From contig NZ_MKIM01000023.1 in NCBI RefSeq assembly GCF_001939045.1, positions 33,393 through 97,392 of the forward strand: DNA of 64,000 bases. The letters run 5' to 3'. Each line of letters opens with the position of its first letter. Position 1 is the stretch's first letter. Positions 7,418 through 15,960 of the stretch are shown in pieces. The DNA comes from Rhizobium oryziradicis. GTDB taxonomy: Bacteria > Pseudomonadota > Alphaproteobacteria > Rhizobiales > Rhizobiaceae. A program made the position numbers and the translations under genes. Below the pieces are notes generated by a model that saw nothing but the letters and a program-made list of their open reading frames with translations, was not told the DNA's origin and searched no databases.

Positions 7418-8821
7418 TCAACGCGCTGCGCTTTTTTGCCCGTTGTCCTGCTTGGTTTCATGCCTTTGGGCGGCGGGCAGCACCAGACTTGCCCTAAGGC
7501 CCGTGGGCGCGCGTTGCGCGAGTTCAAACGATCCGCCGTAAAGAGCGGCCATTTCCATGACGATATTCAAACCAAAGCCATCGCCCGGAATGCGCTCATC
7601 CTCGCGCACGCCCGGCAGTAGAACGGCCTGAAGGCGCTCGAGCGGAATGCCGGGGCCGTCGTCGTCAATGGTGATCCGCATCGTTGGCCCCTCATGCACC
7701 GCCGTGATGCACACCTGCGTTGCCGCCCATTTGAACGCATTGTCGATCAGGTTGCCAAGCATTTCCTCGACATCTTTTTCATCGCAGGCAAGATAGGCGC
7801 CTTTGGCAATGTCGGTTTGCAGGCTGATCTGTCTCTCCGCATGGATCAGGCTGACAGCGCCACTCACGTCTTGCATGCAACGGGCCAGATCGGTGCGGGC
7901 AGGCGTGCCAGCCGACACCATGACCTTGCGGGCCGCACTGAGATGATGTTTGATTCTGGTGTCGATGCGGATAACGAGGTTGCGCAAGGTGCTGTCTGGA
8001 TCGTTGGTGCCATTGAGCGCCAGCAGCAGGCTGGCGACGGGGGTTTTCAATCCGTGCGCAAGGTTGGCAAACTGGATGCGGGTTGCGGCAAGCCTCTCTT
8101 CATTGCTTTCAATCAACGCATTTGTCTTGGAGACCAAGGGCGCAAGCTCACGGATCGGCATGTCCGCCAAACGCGATTTTTCGCCACGATTGATGGCGTC
8201 AATATCGCCAGCCATGGATGTGAGGGGACGCAGGCCGAAACGGATTTGCCACAAGGTACCAGCGATGAGCACAGCGCCCAGCAGCAAAATGCTGGGGATC
8301 AGCCATAGCAACGCGCGGATGGCGGGATCTGCCAAAGCGGCTTGTGGCGCTGACACGGTGATGGTCATGATGATGCCACCCACATCGCGGGTGGTTTGGC
8401 GCACATAAAGTTTTCGCCCGTGATCGTCTCCCTCGCCGGGAGAGGGGGTTGCGGTCATCATCTGCAGAAAGCTTTGGCGCAAAGGAGGAGCATTGATGCT
8501 TTCGCCCAACAGCGAGCGCGAGGTCAATCGCTGTCCCGCACTATCGATCTGCCAATACCAGCCGGAACCTGGCCGATCAAACGGTGGTGTATCCATGCGC
8601 GTGGACAGGTGAAGCTTGCCGCCAGCGTCTTTGATCACGGCACCTGCCAGCGCGCTGATCTGGGTATCAAGGCGCTGATCAATCTGCTCGCGGATCACGG
8701 TTTTCAGCGCCAGCCACAGCACAACAGAGGCGACCACAAGCGCAAGCGTGACAAAAATGCCGGAAAAAATCAGCAGCCGTCCGGCAATCGACCTTGGTCC
8801 GGTGAAGAGAGCAGGTTTCAT
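7418..8821 (-). CDS. Two-component sensor histidine kinase (PhoQ/QseC type)
   Basis: Membrane sensor of 467 residues. An N-terminal membrane helix (about 15-39) is followed by a periplasmic sensor region of about 125 residues, a second helix (about 170-195), a HAMP region, a dimerisation domain with the phospho-accepting His near residue 256 (ANLAHGLKTPVASL) and an ATPase domain (NLIDNAFKWA, DDDGPGIP, GFGLNIV). The start overlaps the stop of the response-regulator gene by four bases, so it is the second gene of that operon. The periplasmic region does not reveal its signal. Divergent small envelope proteins are the obvious regulon candidates. Confidence 0.87.
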   Translation of the reverse strand: MKPALFTGPRSIAGRLLIFSGIFVTLALVVASVVLWLALKTVIREQIDQRLDTQISALAGAVIKDAGGKLHLSTRMDTPPFDRPGSGWYWQIDSAGQRLTSRSLLGESINAPPLRQSFLQMMTATPSPGEGDDHGRKLYVRQTTRDVGGIIMTITVSAPQAALADPAIRALLWLIPSILLLGAVLIAGTLWQIRFGLRPLTSMAGDIDAINRGEKSRLADMPIRELAPLVSKTNALIESNEERLAATRIQFANLAHGLKTPVASLLLALNGTNDPDSTLRNLVIRIDTRIKHHLSAARKVMVSAGTPARTDLARCMQDVSGAVSLIHAERQISLQTDIAKGAYLACDEKDVEEMLGNLIDNAFKWAATQVCITAVHEGPTMRITIDDDGPGIPLERLQAVLLPGVREDERIPGDGFGLNIVMEMAALYGGSFELAQRAPTGLRASLVLPAAQRHETKQDNGQKSAAR

Positions 8822-9486
8822 GACGATACCGCTGCGCTTAGCATATAGCCCCGGCCACGGACAGTTTCGATCGCATCCGCGCCCAGCTTCTTGCGCAATC
8901 GTGCGATGATCACTTCGAGAGAGTTGGAATCCACCTCCGCGTCGCCATCATAGACACGCTCGTTCAGCTCGCGGCGATCCACCACCGTTTCTTTTCGCAA
9001 CATCAGGCATGACAGCACCCGCCATTCCAGCGCGGTCAGCTTGACGGGAAGTCCGTTGAGCTCAAAGGTGCCCAGCTGCGCATCAAACACCAGCGCACCG
9101 CAGCTGACACGCGACGAGGCATGGCCCGTTGATCTGCGCACCAGGGCGCGCAGCCGCAAAACAAGTTCTTCGATCTTGAAGGGCTTTGCCAGAAAGTCAT
9201 CGGCACCCGCCTTGAAGCTGGAGACTTTATCGGGCCATCCGTCGCGCGCCGTCAAAACCAGCACCGGGAGATTGCGCTCGCTGTCGCGCCAGCCCTTCAA
9301 AACTGTCACGCCATCTATTTTTGGCAAGCCAAGATCAAGAACGGCAACATCAAACAGCTCGGTCAGTCCTGCGTGCAGCGCATCTTCTCCATTGCGGGCA
9401 ATGTCAACGACGAAATTTTCTGCTCTGAGCGCCGTTGCGATCCGGCTGCTGAGATCGTCATCATCTTCAACGAGAAGTATGCGCAT
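8818..9486 (-). CDS. OmpR/PhoP-type response regulator
   Basis: Response regulator of 222 residues. A receiver domain (acidic pocket VEDDDD, phosphorylated Asp51 in VLDLGLP, conserved Lys in DDFLAKPF) is followed by a C-terminal winged-helix DNA-binding domain (LTALEWRVLSCLMLRKETVV, IIARLRKKLGADAIETVRGR). It is the first gene of the operon with the sensor kinase, coupled by an ATGA overlap. It is divergent from a gene for an OB-fold envelope protein 151 bases away. By analogy with ygiW-qseBC, it may control that gene. Confidence 0.88.
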   Translation of the reverse strand: MRILLVEDDDDLSSRIATALRAENFVVDIARNGEDALHAGLTELFDVAVLDLGLPKIDGVTVLKGWRDSERNLPVLVLTARDGWPDKVSSFKAGADDFLAKPFKIEELVLRLRALVRRSTGHASSRVSCGALVFDAQLGTFELNGLPVKLTALEWRVLSCLMLRKETVVDRRELNERVYDGDAEVDSNSLEVIIARLRKKLGADAIETVRGRGYMLSAAVSS

Positions 9487-9637
9487 GGAACAATGGCTTT
9501 CATTTGCAAGAGGAGATGAGGTGCAAGAGGAGAAGCAGAATTATCGGAAACGGCTGAACTGAATCTGAACCAAAAGGTTCAGCGAGGTGATAGCTGGCAG
9601 GGCGTAGGTTCGGATTGTCAATCACCACGGAGACTGA

Positions 9638-10156
9638 ATGATGACAAACGATGATGATACCCACACACATATTCACCCGCACAAGGGCGAAAAGCCAACA
9701 CCACCGCATGAGCGCCGCCGTCGCCGTTGGATGGTTCTTCCAGCAATCGCCGTTGCATTGACCATTGGTGCCGTGGGCGGTGCCGGAGCCATGAAGCTGA
9801 TGCGCCCGGCGCCCGAAATGGCTCCCCTGTCTCCGGTGGCCATTGCCGCGATGCCTGCCTCCAGCCTGGTCACCATCAAGGGAAAGGTTGCAGAGATTTA
9901 CGGCAACAAATTCATTTTGCAAGACGATAGCGGCAAGACGCTGGTTGAGACGGGCCGGGCCGGAGACGGTGGCAAGCTTGTCACCAAGGATGACGTTGTG
10001 ACCATTCAGGGCCGGTTTGATGATGGCTTCGTGCATGCCAGCTATCTGGTGGATAAAGACGGCAAAACGGAAGCTCTTCGCCCGGCTGGCCCTCCTCCGC
10101 CACCGCCACCACACGGCGAGGTTGGCGATTTTATGCGCAGACCTGCCCCTGAATAG
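9638..10156 (+). CDS. Membrane-anchored OB-fold (YgiW/BOF-like) protein with His-rich N-terminus
   Basis: Protein of 172 residues. The short cytoplasmic head is rich in His (THTHIHPH) and followed by arginines, one membrane helix (about 31-52), a periplasmic beta-rich domain and a proline tail (PPPPPPPHGE). The beta domain (VTIKGKVAEIYGNKFILQDD, DDVVTIQGRFDDG) follows the pattern of the bacterial OB-fold family represented by YgiW. The ATG at 9638 has GGAG upstream; a second ATG follows at once. It is divergent from the two-component operon, and the E. coli ygiW-qseBC arrangement supports a link. The ligand is unknown; His and acidic residues make metal or cation binding possible. Confidence 0.62.
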   Translation: MMTNDDDTHTHIHPHKGEKPTPPHERRRRRWMVLPAIAVALTIGAVGGAGAMKLMRPAPEMAPLSPVAIAAMPASSLVTIKGKVAEIYGNKFILQDDSGKTLVETGRAGDGGKLVTKDDVVTIQGRFDDGFVHASYLVDKDGKTEALRPAGPPPPPPPHGEVGDFMRRPAPE

Positions 10157-10271
10157 CCTTTTCAACGGTCTTCCTCGACGGTCTCCTTCGGCTGTCTTGG
10201 GACCAGGTTGAACCAAAAGCGGTTTGTCACGTTATGTGATGCCCGCTCCATGTCCTTAAAGGAGAAACACC

Positions 10272-10655
10272 ATGAAACGATATCTGATTTCTGCCCTGGC
10301 GCTTGCCGCTCTGACCGGATCCGCCTTTGCCCAGCAGCCACCCGCACCACCCGCACCTGCTGCTGCTCCTCCGGCTGCGGACGCGGTTATGCCTCCACCT
10401 CCGCCCGGTGGCCCAGCCGATCCGCAGGATCGCGCAGCCCCACCACCACCGCCGCCAAGAGGCCCTGAAGGCCCAATGGGGCCTCATGGTCATCGCCCCC
10501 CACCACCACCGCCACCATCGAAGGCCGCCCACTTCCGGGTTGAGGATGGCGAGACCAGAATAGACATTAAATGCGCTGACGATGAACCAATGAAGGCATG
10601 CGCTGATATCTTGCTTCAGGTGATCGATCGTCTGAACGGTCCTGTCCATAACTGA
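10272..10655 (+). CDS. Secreted proline-rich hypothetical protein
   Basis: A 127-residue precursor with a clear Sec signal peptide (MKRYLISALALAALTGSAFA, cleavage after AFA). A low-complexity Pro/Ala/Gly segment with His (about 21-85) follows, then a short conserved-looking tail with two Cys (DIKCADDEPMKACADILLQV). The two cysteines could form a disulfide in the periplasm. GGAG precedes the ATG. It follows the OB-fold gene by 115 bases on the same strand and precedes strong hairpins, so both genes may form the target unit of the adjacent two-component system. No function can be assigned. Confidence 0.6.
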   Translation: MKRYLISALALAALTGSAFAQQPPAPPAPAAAPPAADAVMPPPPPGGPADPQDRAAPPPPPPRGPEGPMGPHGHRPPPPPPPSKAAHFRVEDGETRIDIKCADDEPMKACADILLQVIDRLNGPVHN

Positions 10656-10661
10656 GCTATC

Positions 10662-10691
10662 GCGCCGTGCGCCTGATGTGGTGCACGGCGC
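10662..10691 (+). terminator. Probable rho-independent terminator
   Basis: GCGCCGTGC (10662-10670) pairs perfectly with GCACGGCGC (10683-10691). A T-run follows at about 10699-10703. It lies just after the proline-rich gene. Confidence 0.6.
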
Positions 10692-10710
10692 TCTGACGTT
10701 TTTAATCGGT

Positions 10711-10750
10711 GCATCATTCCGCACATCGGAAACGATCGAAGGAATGATGC
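10711..10750. terminator. Hairpin between convergent genes
   Basis: GCATCATTCC (10711-10720) and GGAATGATGC (10741-10750) form a perfect ten-base stem with a 20-base loop. It sits 12 bases beyond the gmhA stop on the opposite strand, so it may end transcripts from that side. There is no strong U-tract, so it could equally be a small palindromic repeat. Confidence 0.4.
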
Positions 10751-10762
10751 AGCGCGCCAATA

Positions 10763-11335
10763 TTATCGCAACTCGCGCTTGATGATTTCGCAAAACAAAT
10801 GCCCGACGCCAATATGCATCTCCTGCACGCGCGCCGCCTCTTCGGCCGGAACGTGAATTGCATGGTCGCAAACAAGAGCGCTGTCGGTGGGCTTTGCTCC
10901 GAACAGACCGATGGTCAACAGGCCCATAGCGCGTGCGCAATTCAAGGCGCGAATAACATTTGTGCTGCGGCCGCTTGTCGTCAGTCCGATGAGAACATCG
11001 TCCGCTCGTCCAAGCGCTTTGACCTGCCGCTCAAAAATCTCGGCAAAGCCGTAATCATTGCTGATCGAGGTCAGAATGGAGGAATCGGTGGTGAGCGCGA
11101 GGGCAGGCAGCGGGCGGCGCTCAAGGATAAAACGTCCAACAAGCTCTGCGGCCAGATGCTGACAATCAGCGGCTGAGCCGCCATTGCCGCAAAAGATGAT
11201 TTTACCACCCTTTCGCAATCGATCGCAGCAGGCCAAAGCGGCAGCCACGATCAAAGGGGATTGCTCGGCCAACAGCGTGTAATTGCGAGCCGTCGTCAAA
11301 AAACGCTCTCTGGCTAAATCTTCCCAACCCTTCAT
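10763..11335 (-). CDS. gmhA: Sedoheptulose-7-phosphate isomerase (phosphoheptose isomerase)
   Basis: SIS-domain isomerase of 190 residues. It converts D-sedoheptulose 7-phosphate to D-glycero-D-manno-heptose 7-phosphate, the first step of ADP-heptose synthesis for LPS inner core. Motifs include IIFCGNGGSAADCQHLAAEL, LTTDSSILTSISNDYG, VLIGLTTSGRSTNVI and VPAEEAARVQEMHIGVGHLF, all characteristic of GmhA. It lies eight bases downstream of hldE on the same strand, a heptose operon. The phosphatase gmhB and epimerase hldD are not in this window. Confidence 0.9.
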   Translation of the reverse strand: MKGWEDLARERFLTTARNYTLLAEQSPLIVAAALACCDRLRKGGKIIFCGNGGSAADCQHLAAELVGRFILERRPLPALALTTDSSILTSISNDYGFAEIFERQVKALGRADDVLIGLTTSGRSTNVIRALNCARAMGLLTIGLFGAKPTDSALVCDHAIHVPAEEAARVQEMHIGVGHLFCEIIKRELR

Positions 11336-11343
11336 GCAACCTC

Positions 11344-12825
11344 TCAGACATCGGATTGGGCAAGCCTTTCGATGGTGGTGGTGGAATTCTTGCCCGCAAC
11401 AAGAGGTGCCAGAAACACTTTGCCGCCCCTGGCCATCACGAGGTCTGCACCAACAACGGTTTCAAGCGTGTAATCTGCGCCTTTTATCAGCACATCTGGC
11501 TGGATCGCCCTGATAAGCTCTTGTGGTGTATCCTCTTCAAAGATCACCACGGCATCGACCATGCCCAAGGCCGAAAGAACAATGGAGCGGTCTGTGACAG
11601 TGTTGATCGGGCGGGTGGGACCCTTCAGCCGGGTCACAGAGGCGTCACTGTTCAGCCCAACAATCAGCCAGTCACACCGATCACGGGCGAATTTCAAAAG
11701 CGAGATATGACCCGGGTGGAGAATGTCGAAGCATCCATTCGTAAAGCCCACCACCTTGCCTTGCATCCGATGGTGCTGAGCATGATGCGAGGCTTCCTGC
11801 TGTGTCAATATAAGCGGCTGCCCCTTGCGGGCTCCGTGATCGGTTTGCTGTTCCAGAGCCGCAACAAGCTCTTGTGGTGATACTGTTGCGGTGCCGCGTT
11901 TGCCAACAACAAGACCTGCTGCCACATTGGCGCAATGCGCGGCCTCAGTGATGGCCATGCCATCCGCAAGTGCGATCCCAAGCGTTGCAATCACGGTATC
12001 GCCGGCCCCAACCACATCAAAAACCTCACTCACGTCGCTGCGAATATGGCTGATTGACCCGTCCCGCAGCATCAGCGTCATCCCTTGCGAGCCGCGTGTG
12101 ATCAGCACGGCGTCGGCATGACTGGCATTCAGACATAACGCGGCAGCGTCTTCCGCTTTTTCGTCCGTGTCCGGATAAATGCCGCAAGCTTGTCTGGTCT
12201 CATGGGCATTGGGGGTTATGAGGTTTGCGCCCGCATATTTACCAAGGTCAGGCGATTTGGGATCGACGATGACGGGCTTGTTCCGTGACCGCGCAATTTT
12301 GATGGCTTCGGCAAGCAATCTCTCCGTGACGACACCCTTGGCATAATCTGAAACAATCAGAATGTCATGGGCTTGCATGTGCTCACGGATGGCGTCAAGG
12401 CAGGCATTTTCGCTGGCAACATCAATGGGTGACGTTATTTCGCGGTCAACGCGCAGCAAGTGATGGCCACGCACTTCGAAGCGCGTTTTGACCGTCGTGG
12501 GCCGGTCATCACTGACCAGCAAGACTGTTGTGATATCCGTGTTACTGGCCATGCTGCCCACCAGGCGCGTGGCGGCATCGTCATCGCCGACCACGCCAAT
12601 CAGCGTGCATTGACCGCCCAACGCGCTGATATTGCGCGCCACATTGGCAGCTCCGCCCGGAAACACACGCTCGGCGCGATATTCAAAAACGGGAGCGGCA
12701 CTTTCGGGCGATATGCGCGATACCTGACCGTCGACAAAGCAATCCATCATCACATCGCCAATGCAAAGGACTTTGGCCTGGCTGAAAGCAGCAACATGAG
12801 TGGCGAGGGCGGTCGCGGGAGACAT
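11344..12825 (-). CDS. hldE: Bifunctional heptose-7-phosphate kinase / heptose-1-phosphate adenylyltransferase
   Basis: Fused enzyme of 493 residues. The N-terminal PfkB-type kinase (about 1-330; GGAANVARNISALGG, DYAKGVVT, VVGAGDTVIATLG) makes heptose 1,7-bisphosphate. The C-terminal cytidylyltransferase-type domain (about 355-493; GFTNGCFDILHPGHISLLK with the HxGH motif) makes ADP-D-glycero-D-manno-heptose. Length and both motif sets match full HldE (RfaE). It is first in a two-gene operon with gmhA. It acts in the cytoplasm and feeds LPS core assembly. Confidence 0.93.
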   Translation of the reverse strand: MSPATALATHVAAFSQAKVLCIGDVMMDCFVDGQVSRISPESAAPVFEYRAERVFPGGAANVARNISALGGQCTLIGVVGDDDAATRLVGSMASNTDITTVLLVSDDRPTTVKTRFEVRGHHLLRVDREITSPIDVASENACLDAIREHMQAHDILIVSDYAKGVVTERLLAEAIKIARSRNKPVIVDPKSPDLGKYAGANLITPNAHETRQACGIYPDTDEKAEDAAALCLNASHADAVLITRGSQGMTLMLRDGSISHIRSDVSEVFDVVGAGDTVIATLGIALADGMAITEAAHCANVAAGLVVGKRGTATVSPQELVAALEQQTDHGARKGQPLILTQQEASHHAQHHRMQGKVVGFTNGCFDILHPGHISLLKFARDRCDWLIVGLNSDASVTRLKGPTRPINTVTDRSIVLSALGMVDAVVIFEEDTPQELIRAIQPDVLIKGADYTLETVVGADLVMARGGKVFLAPLVAGKNSTTTIERLAQSDV

Positions 12826-12944
12826 GGGGCTTCCTTACACGAGTGCATCTGCATCGGGTTTACGCAATTTTGCGGCAGTGGCAAGCCTTTGTTCACGCAC
12901 GTATGATGGAGCAATCCCGTGCCACAGAGCCTCATGGCCTTATG

Positions 12945-13046
12945 CTAGAGTCTGTCAGGTTCAAATTGAACCAGACAGACTCTAGCTTCCTTTGTTTGAG
13001 TTTGTCTGATCAGAAAAACCGGATTCCACTTTTCCCTGACAAACTC
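12945..13046. repeat. Two-module palindromic intergenic repeat (A + B)
   Basis: Module A (12945-12985) is a 41-base palindrome centred on 12965 with a single mismatched pair. Its heart is GGTTCAAATTGAACC and its ends are CTAG. Module B (12998-13046) has arms GAGTTTGTC and GACAAACTC around a core CCGGATTCCACTTTTCCC. The same modules recur, in other orders and orientations, at about 25752, 45823 and 61954, so this is a dispersed mosaic element of the kind described in Rhizobiaceae. It lies between hldE and oppF. Confidence 0.75.
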
Positions 13047-13082
13047 TAAAGAACACTCTCGTGGAACGTGGTGTTGCTCATT

Positions 13083-14063
13083 CTAAGCGGTACCGGGAAA
13101 ATGGCAGGCGACCGAATGTCTCGCCGCTTGCAAGACCGGAACCTCCTGAGCACAGCGCGCTTGCGCGCGGGGACAGCGCGTGCGGAAGACGCAGCCGGAA
13201 GGGGGAGCCATCGGGCTTGGCAATTCTCCCTCCAGCGGAATGACGATTTTTTCGCGCTCCAGCTTGGGGTCTGGAATGGGAATCGCCGAGAGCAGCGCCT
13301 GCGTATAGGGATGTTGCGGGTTGGCATAGAGCGCATCCCGATCAGCAATCTCGACCGTGCGGCCCAGATACATCACCATCACCCGCGTAGAGATATGTTT
13401 GACCACGCTGAGGTCATGGGCAATGAAAACCAGCGCGAGGCCCAAGTTTTTCTGCAAATCCATCAACAGGTTGATCACCTGCGCCTGAATGGACACATCC
13501 AGCGCCGAGACCGGCTCATCGCAGATGATCAGCTTTGGCTCGACAATCAGCGCGCGGGCAATGCCGATGCGCTGGCACTGGCCGCCGGAGAACTCGTGCG
13601 GATAACGGTTGATCAGGCTGGGCAGCAGGCCGACCTGATCCATCGCCGCCTGCACCCGCGCCTTGATCTCCTTGGAGGACAGGCCGTGGTGATGGGTGAT
13701 CAGCGTCTCAGAGATGATCTGGCCAACCGTCATGCGCGGGTTGAGGCTGGCCAGAGGGTCTTGAAAGATCATCTGGATGTCGGCGCGATGTTTTAACATT
13801 TCGCGTGGTGAGAGGCGCAGAAGATCTGTGTTGCCCTGCCAGATCACGCTGCCGGTGGCATCCAGCATGCGGATAATGGCGCGGGCGAGAGTGGATTTTC
13901 CACTGCCGGATTCGCCGACAATGCCCAGCGTTTCGCCAGCGCGCAGCTCGAAATTGACGCCATTGACGGCATGAAGTGTGCGCGGCTTTTGCCACGGCAA
14001 ACCGCCACCCTTGAGTGCAAAGGACACATGCAGATTCTCAGCCTTGAGAAGAGGGGCGGTCAT
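13083..14063 (-). CDS. oppF: Oligopeptide ABC transporter ATP-binding protein, OppF-like
   Basis: Second ATPase of a peptide importer, 326 residues. It carries Walker A (GESGSGKST), signature (FSGGQCQRIGIARAL), Walker B (LIICDEPVSALD) and the C-terminal oligopeptide/dipeptide extension (SPMAPPSGCVFRTRCPRA), whose cysteines may hold an iron-sulfur cluster in this family. I chose the ATG at 14061-14063 ([11 protein letters not shown]) because it overlaps the OppD stop by four bases. It is last in the minus-strand operon oppA-B-C-D-F. Confidence 0.88.
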   Translation of the reverse strand: MTAPLLKAENLHVSFALKGGGLPWQKPRTLHAVNGVNFELRAGETLGIVGESGSGKSTLARAIIRMLDATGSVIWQGNTDLLRLSPREMLKHRADIQMIFQDPLASLNPRMTVGQIISETLITHHHGLSSKEIKARVQAAMDQVGLLPSLINRYPHEFSGGQCQRIGIARALIVEPKLIICDEPVSALDVSIQAQVINLLMDLQKNLGLALVFIAHDLSVVKHISTRVMVMYLGRTVEIADRDALYANPQHPYTQALLSAIPIPDPKLEREKIVIPLEGELPSPMAPPSGCVFRTRCPRAQARCAQEVPVLQAARHSVACHFPGTA

Positions 14064-15028
14064 ACGAGTTCCTCCACAGGACGAGTGCAAGCCCGTGCGC
14101 GGTCTGGCGCGAAACTTTCCAACGGGCGCGGTGCCTCATTGCAGGTGGCAATGGCATAATCACAGCGCGGCGAAAACGGGCAGCCACGCGGCATGTTCAT
14201 CATATTGGGTGGCACGCCGGGAATGGTGCGCAGCCGCTGATCTTCACGGTCTACCCGAGGAATGGCGCGCAGCAGGCCTTGGGTATAGGGATGGGATGGG
14301 GATGCAAACAGCGCCTCCGCTGGCCCCGTCTCCATGACGCGCCCGCCATACAGCACCAGAACCCGCTCGCACGAGCCTGCTACCACGCCGAGATCGTGGG
14401 TGACCAAAATCATCGCCATGCCAAATTCGGCCTGCAAATCGCGCAACAGCCGCATGATCTGGGCTTGCACGGTCACATCGAGGGCGGTCGTTGGCTCATC
14501 GGCAATCAACAGATCGGGGCGACAGAGCAGCGCCATGGCAATCATCACCCGCTGGCGCATGCCACCGGAAAACTCATGCGGATAAAGCCGGATGCGAGAT
14601 TTGGCATCAGGGATTTTCACCGCGTCCAGCATGCGGGTGCATTCCACTATAGCGTCGCGTTTGGACATGCCCTTTTGATAGATCAGCACCTCCGCCATCT
14701 GATCGGAGATGCGCATATAAGGGTTGAGCGACGTCATCGGGTCTTGAAACACCATGGCAATGCGCGCCCCGCGAATAGGGTTGAGCATTGAAGACGGCGC
14801 ATTGAGAATTTCCTGACCGTCAAACAGAACCGAACCGCTGGCCCGGCCATTGCGGGCCAGAAGGCCCATGATGGCGAAAGACGCCTGGCTTTTGCCAGAG
14901 CCGCTTTCGCCCACGATTCCGAGTGTTTCGCCCCTGTTCAGTGTGAGATTCAAACCGTGTACGGCTTGCACCTGACCGTCTGACGTGTCGAAACTGACGG
15001 AGAGATCGGTAATGTTCAAAAGCGTCAT
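14060..15028 (-). CDS. oppD: Oligopeptide ABC transporter ATP-binding protein, OppD-like
   Basis: First ATPase of the peptide importer, 322 residues. Walker A (GESGSGKSQ), signature ([15 protein letters not shown]), Walker B ([12 protein letters not shown]) and the C-terminal peptide-family cysteine segment ([11 protein letters not shown]) are visible. The ATG at 15026-15028 ([13 protein letters not shown]) is preferred over an earlier in-frame start that would extend into oppC. It begins one base beyond the oppC stop codon and overlaps oppF by four bases, so the genes are co-translated. Confidence 0.88.
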   Translation of the reverse strand: MTLLNITDLSVSFDTSDGQVQAVHGLNLTLNRGETLGIVGESGSGKSQASFAIMGLLARNGRASGSVLFDGQEILNAPSSMLNPIRGARIAMVFQDPMTSLNPYMRISDQMAEVLIYQKGMSKRDAIVECTRMLDAVKIPDAKSRIRLYPHEFSGGMRQRVMIAMALLCRPDLLIADEPTTALDVTVQAQIMRLLRDLQAEFGMAMILVTHDLGVVAGSCERVLVLYGGRVMETGPAEALFASPSHPYTQGLLRAIPRVDREDQRLRTIPGVPPNMMNMPRGCPFSPRCDYAIATCNEAPRPLESFAPDRARACTRPVEELV

Positions 15029-15029
15029 A

Positions 15030-15956
15030 TCAACGATCCTTCGGGTCCAGCGCGTCGCGCAAGCCGTCTCCAACGAAATAGAAGGAGAACAGCGTGATAA
15101 CGAAGAAAAACAGCGGTGCCGCCAGCTGCCACAAAGTGCCATGGGTCATGCTGCCCGCCCCTTCGGAAATCATGGCACCCCAGCTTGTCAGCGGCTCCTG
15201 AATACCAAGGCCGAGAAAGCTGATAAAGCTTTCGGTCATGATCATGATCGGCACCAGCAGGGTGGCATAGACGGTCACAACCCCCATCAGATTGGGCAGG
15301 ATATGCCGCAAAATGATCTTGATGGAGGATACGCCCGTGGCTTGTGCCGCCTCGATATATTCCTTGGATTTGATGCTCAGCGTTTGGCCGCGCACAATGC
15401 GGCTCATATCCAACCAGGACATCAGCCCAATGCCGACAAACAAAATGGTGGTGGAACGACCAAACATCACCAGAAGCAGGATCAGCACAAACATGTAAGG
15501 AATGGCCATCAGAATATCGACCATGCGCATCATGATGCTATCGACAATGCCGCCTGCATAGCCCGAGATCGCGCCATAGAGCGTGCCAACCACCACTGCG
15601 ATGAAGCTGCCGATCAAGGCGACCGACATGGACACCTGGGTTGCCTGTACCGTGCGGGCAAACAGATCGCGTCCCAGATCGTCGGTGCCAAAATAATGGC
15701 CATTTTCAAAGGATGGCCCGCCCAGATCCGCGACCTGACCCATCACCGAAAAATCCAGTTCGTCATTGGACCAATGGGCGAGATAGGAGCCGAAAACGGC
15801 AAAGAGGACGACAAGACAGAGGCCGATCAGGCCTGCAACGGCGGCCTTGTTGCGCATGAAGCGCCGTCTTGCATCGGCCCAGGGCGAGCGACCTTTGACG
15901 GCTTGTTCCGTCATGTGTTCTGCCAGCTTTTGCAGCTGTGCTCTTTCAACCATCAT
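15030..15956 (-). CDS. oppC: Oligopeptide ABC transporter permease, OppC-like
   Basis: Inner-membrane permease of 308 residues with an N-terminal cytoplasmic extension, a first helix (AAVAGLIGLCLVVLFAVFG) and five further helices. The family loop (YIEAAQATGVSSIKIILRHI) is present. The paired ATGs at 15951-15956 lie a few bases after the oppB stop; I chose the first. The C-terminus (YFVGDGLRDALDPKDR) is typical of OppC/DppC. Confidence 0.87.
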   Translation of the reverse strand: MMVERAQLQKLAEHMTEQAVKGRSPWADARRRFMRNKAAVAGLIGLCLVVLFAVFGSYLAHWSNDELDFSVMGQVADLGGPSFENGHYFGTDDLGRDLFARTVQATQVSMSVALIGSFIAVVVGTLYGAISGYAGGIVDSIMMRMVDILMAIPYMFVLILLLVMFGRSTTILFVGIGLMSWLDMSRIVRGQTLSIKSKEYIEAAQATGVSSIKIILRHILPNLMGVVTVYATLLVPIMIMTESFISFLGLGIQEPLTSWGAMISEGAGSMTHGTLWQLAAPLFFFVITLFSFYFVGDGLRDALDPKDR

Positions 15957-15960
15957 CGCA

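Noticed and set aside
10227..10940. A 237-codon minus-strand frame
   Set aside because: It overlaps the proline-rich gene antisense and runs over hairpins and the end of gmhA; Arg/Trp-rich mirror of proline codons.
12945..13046. Palindromic repeats as a possible CRISPR array
   Set aside because: Repeats are not regularly spaced, there are no spacers and no cas genes.
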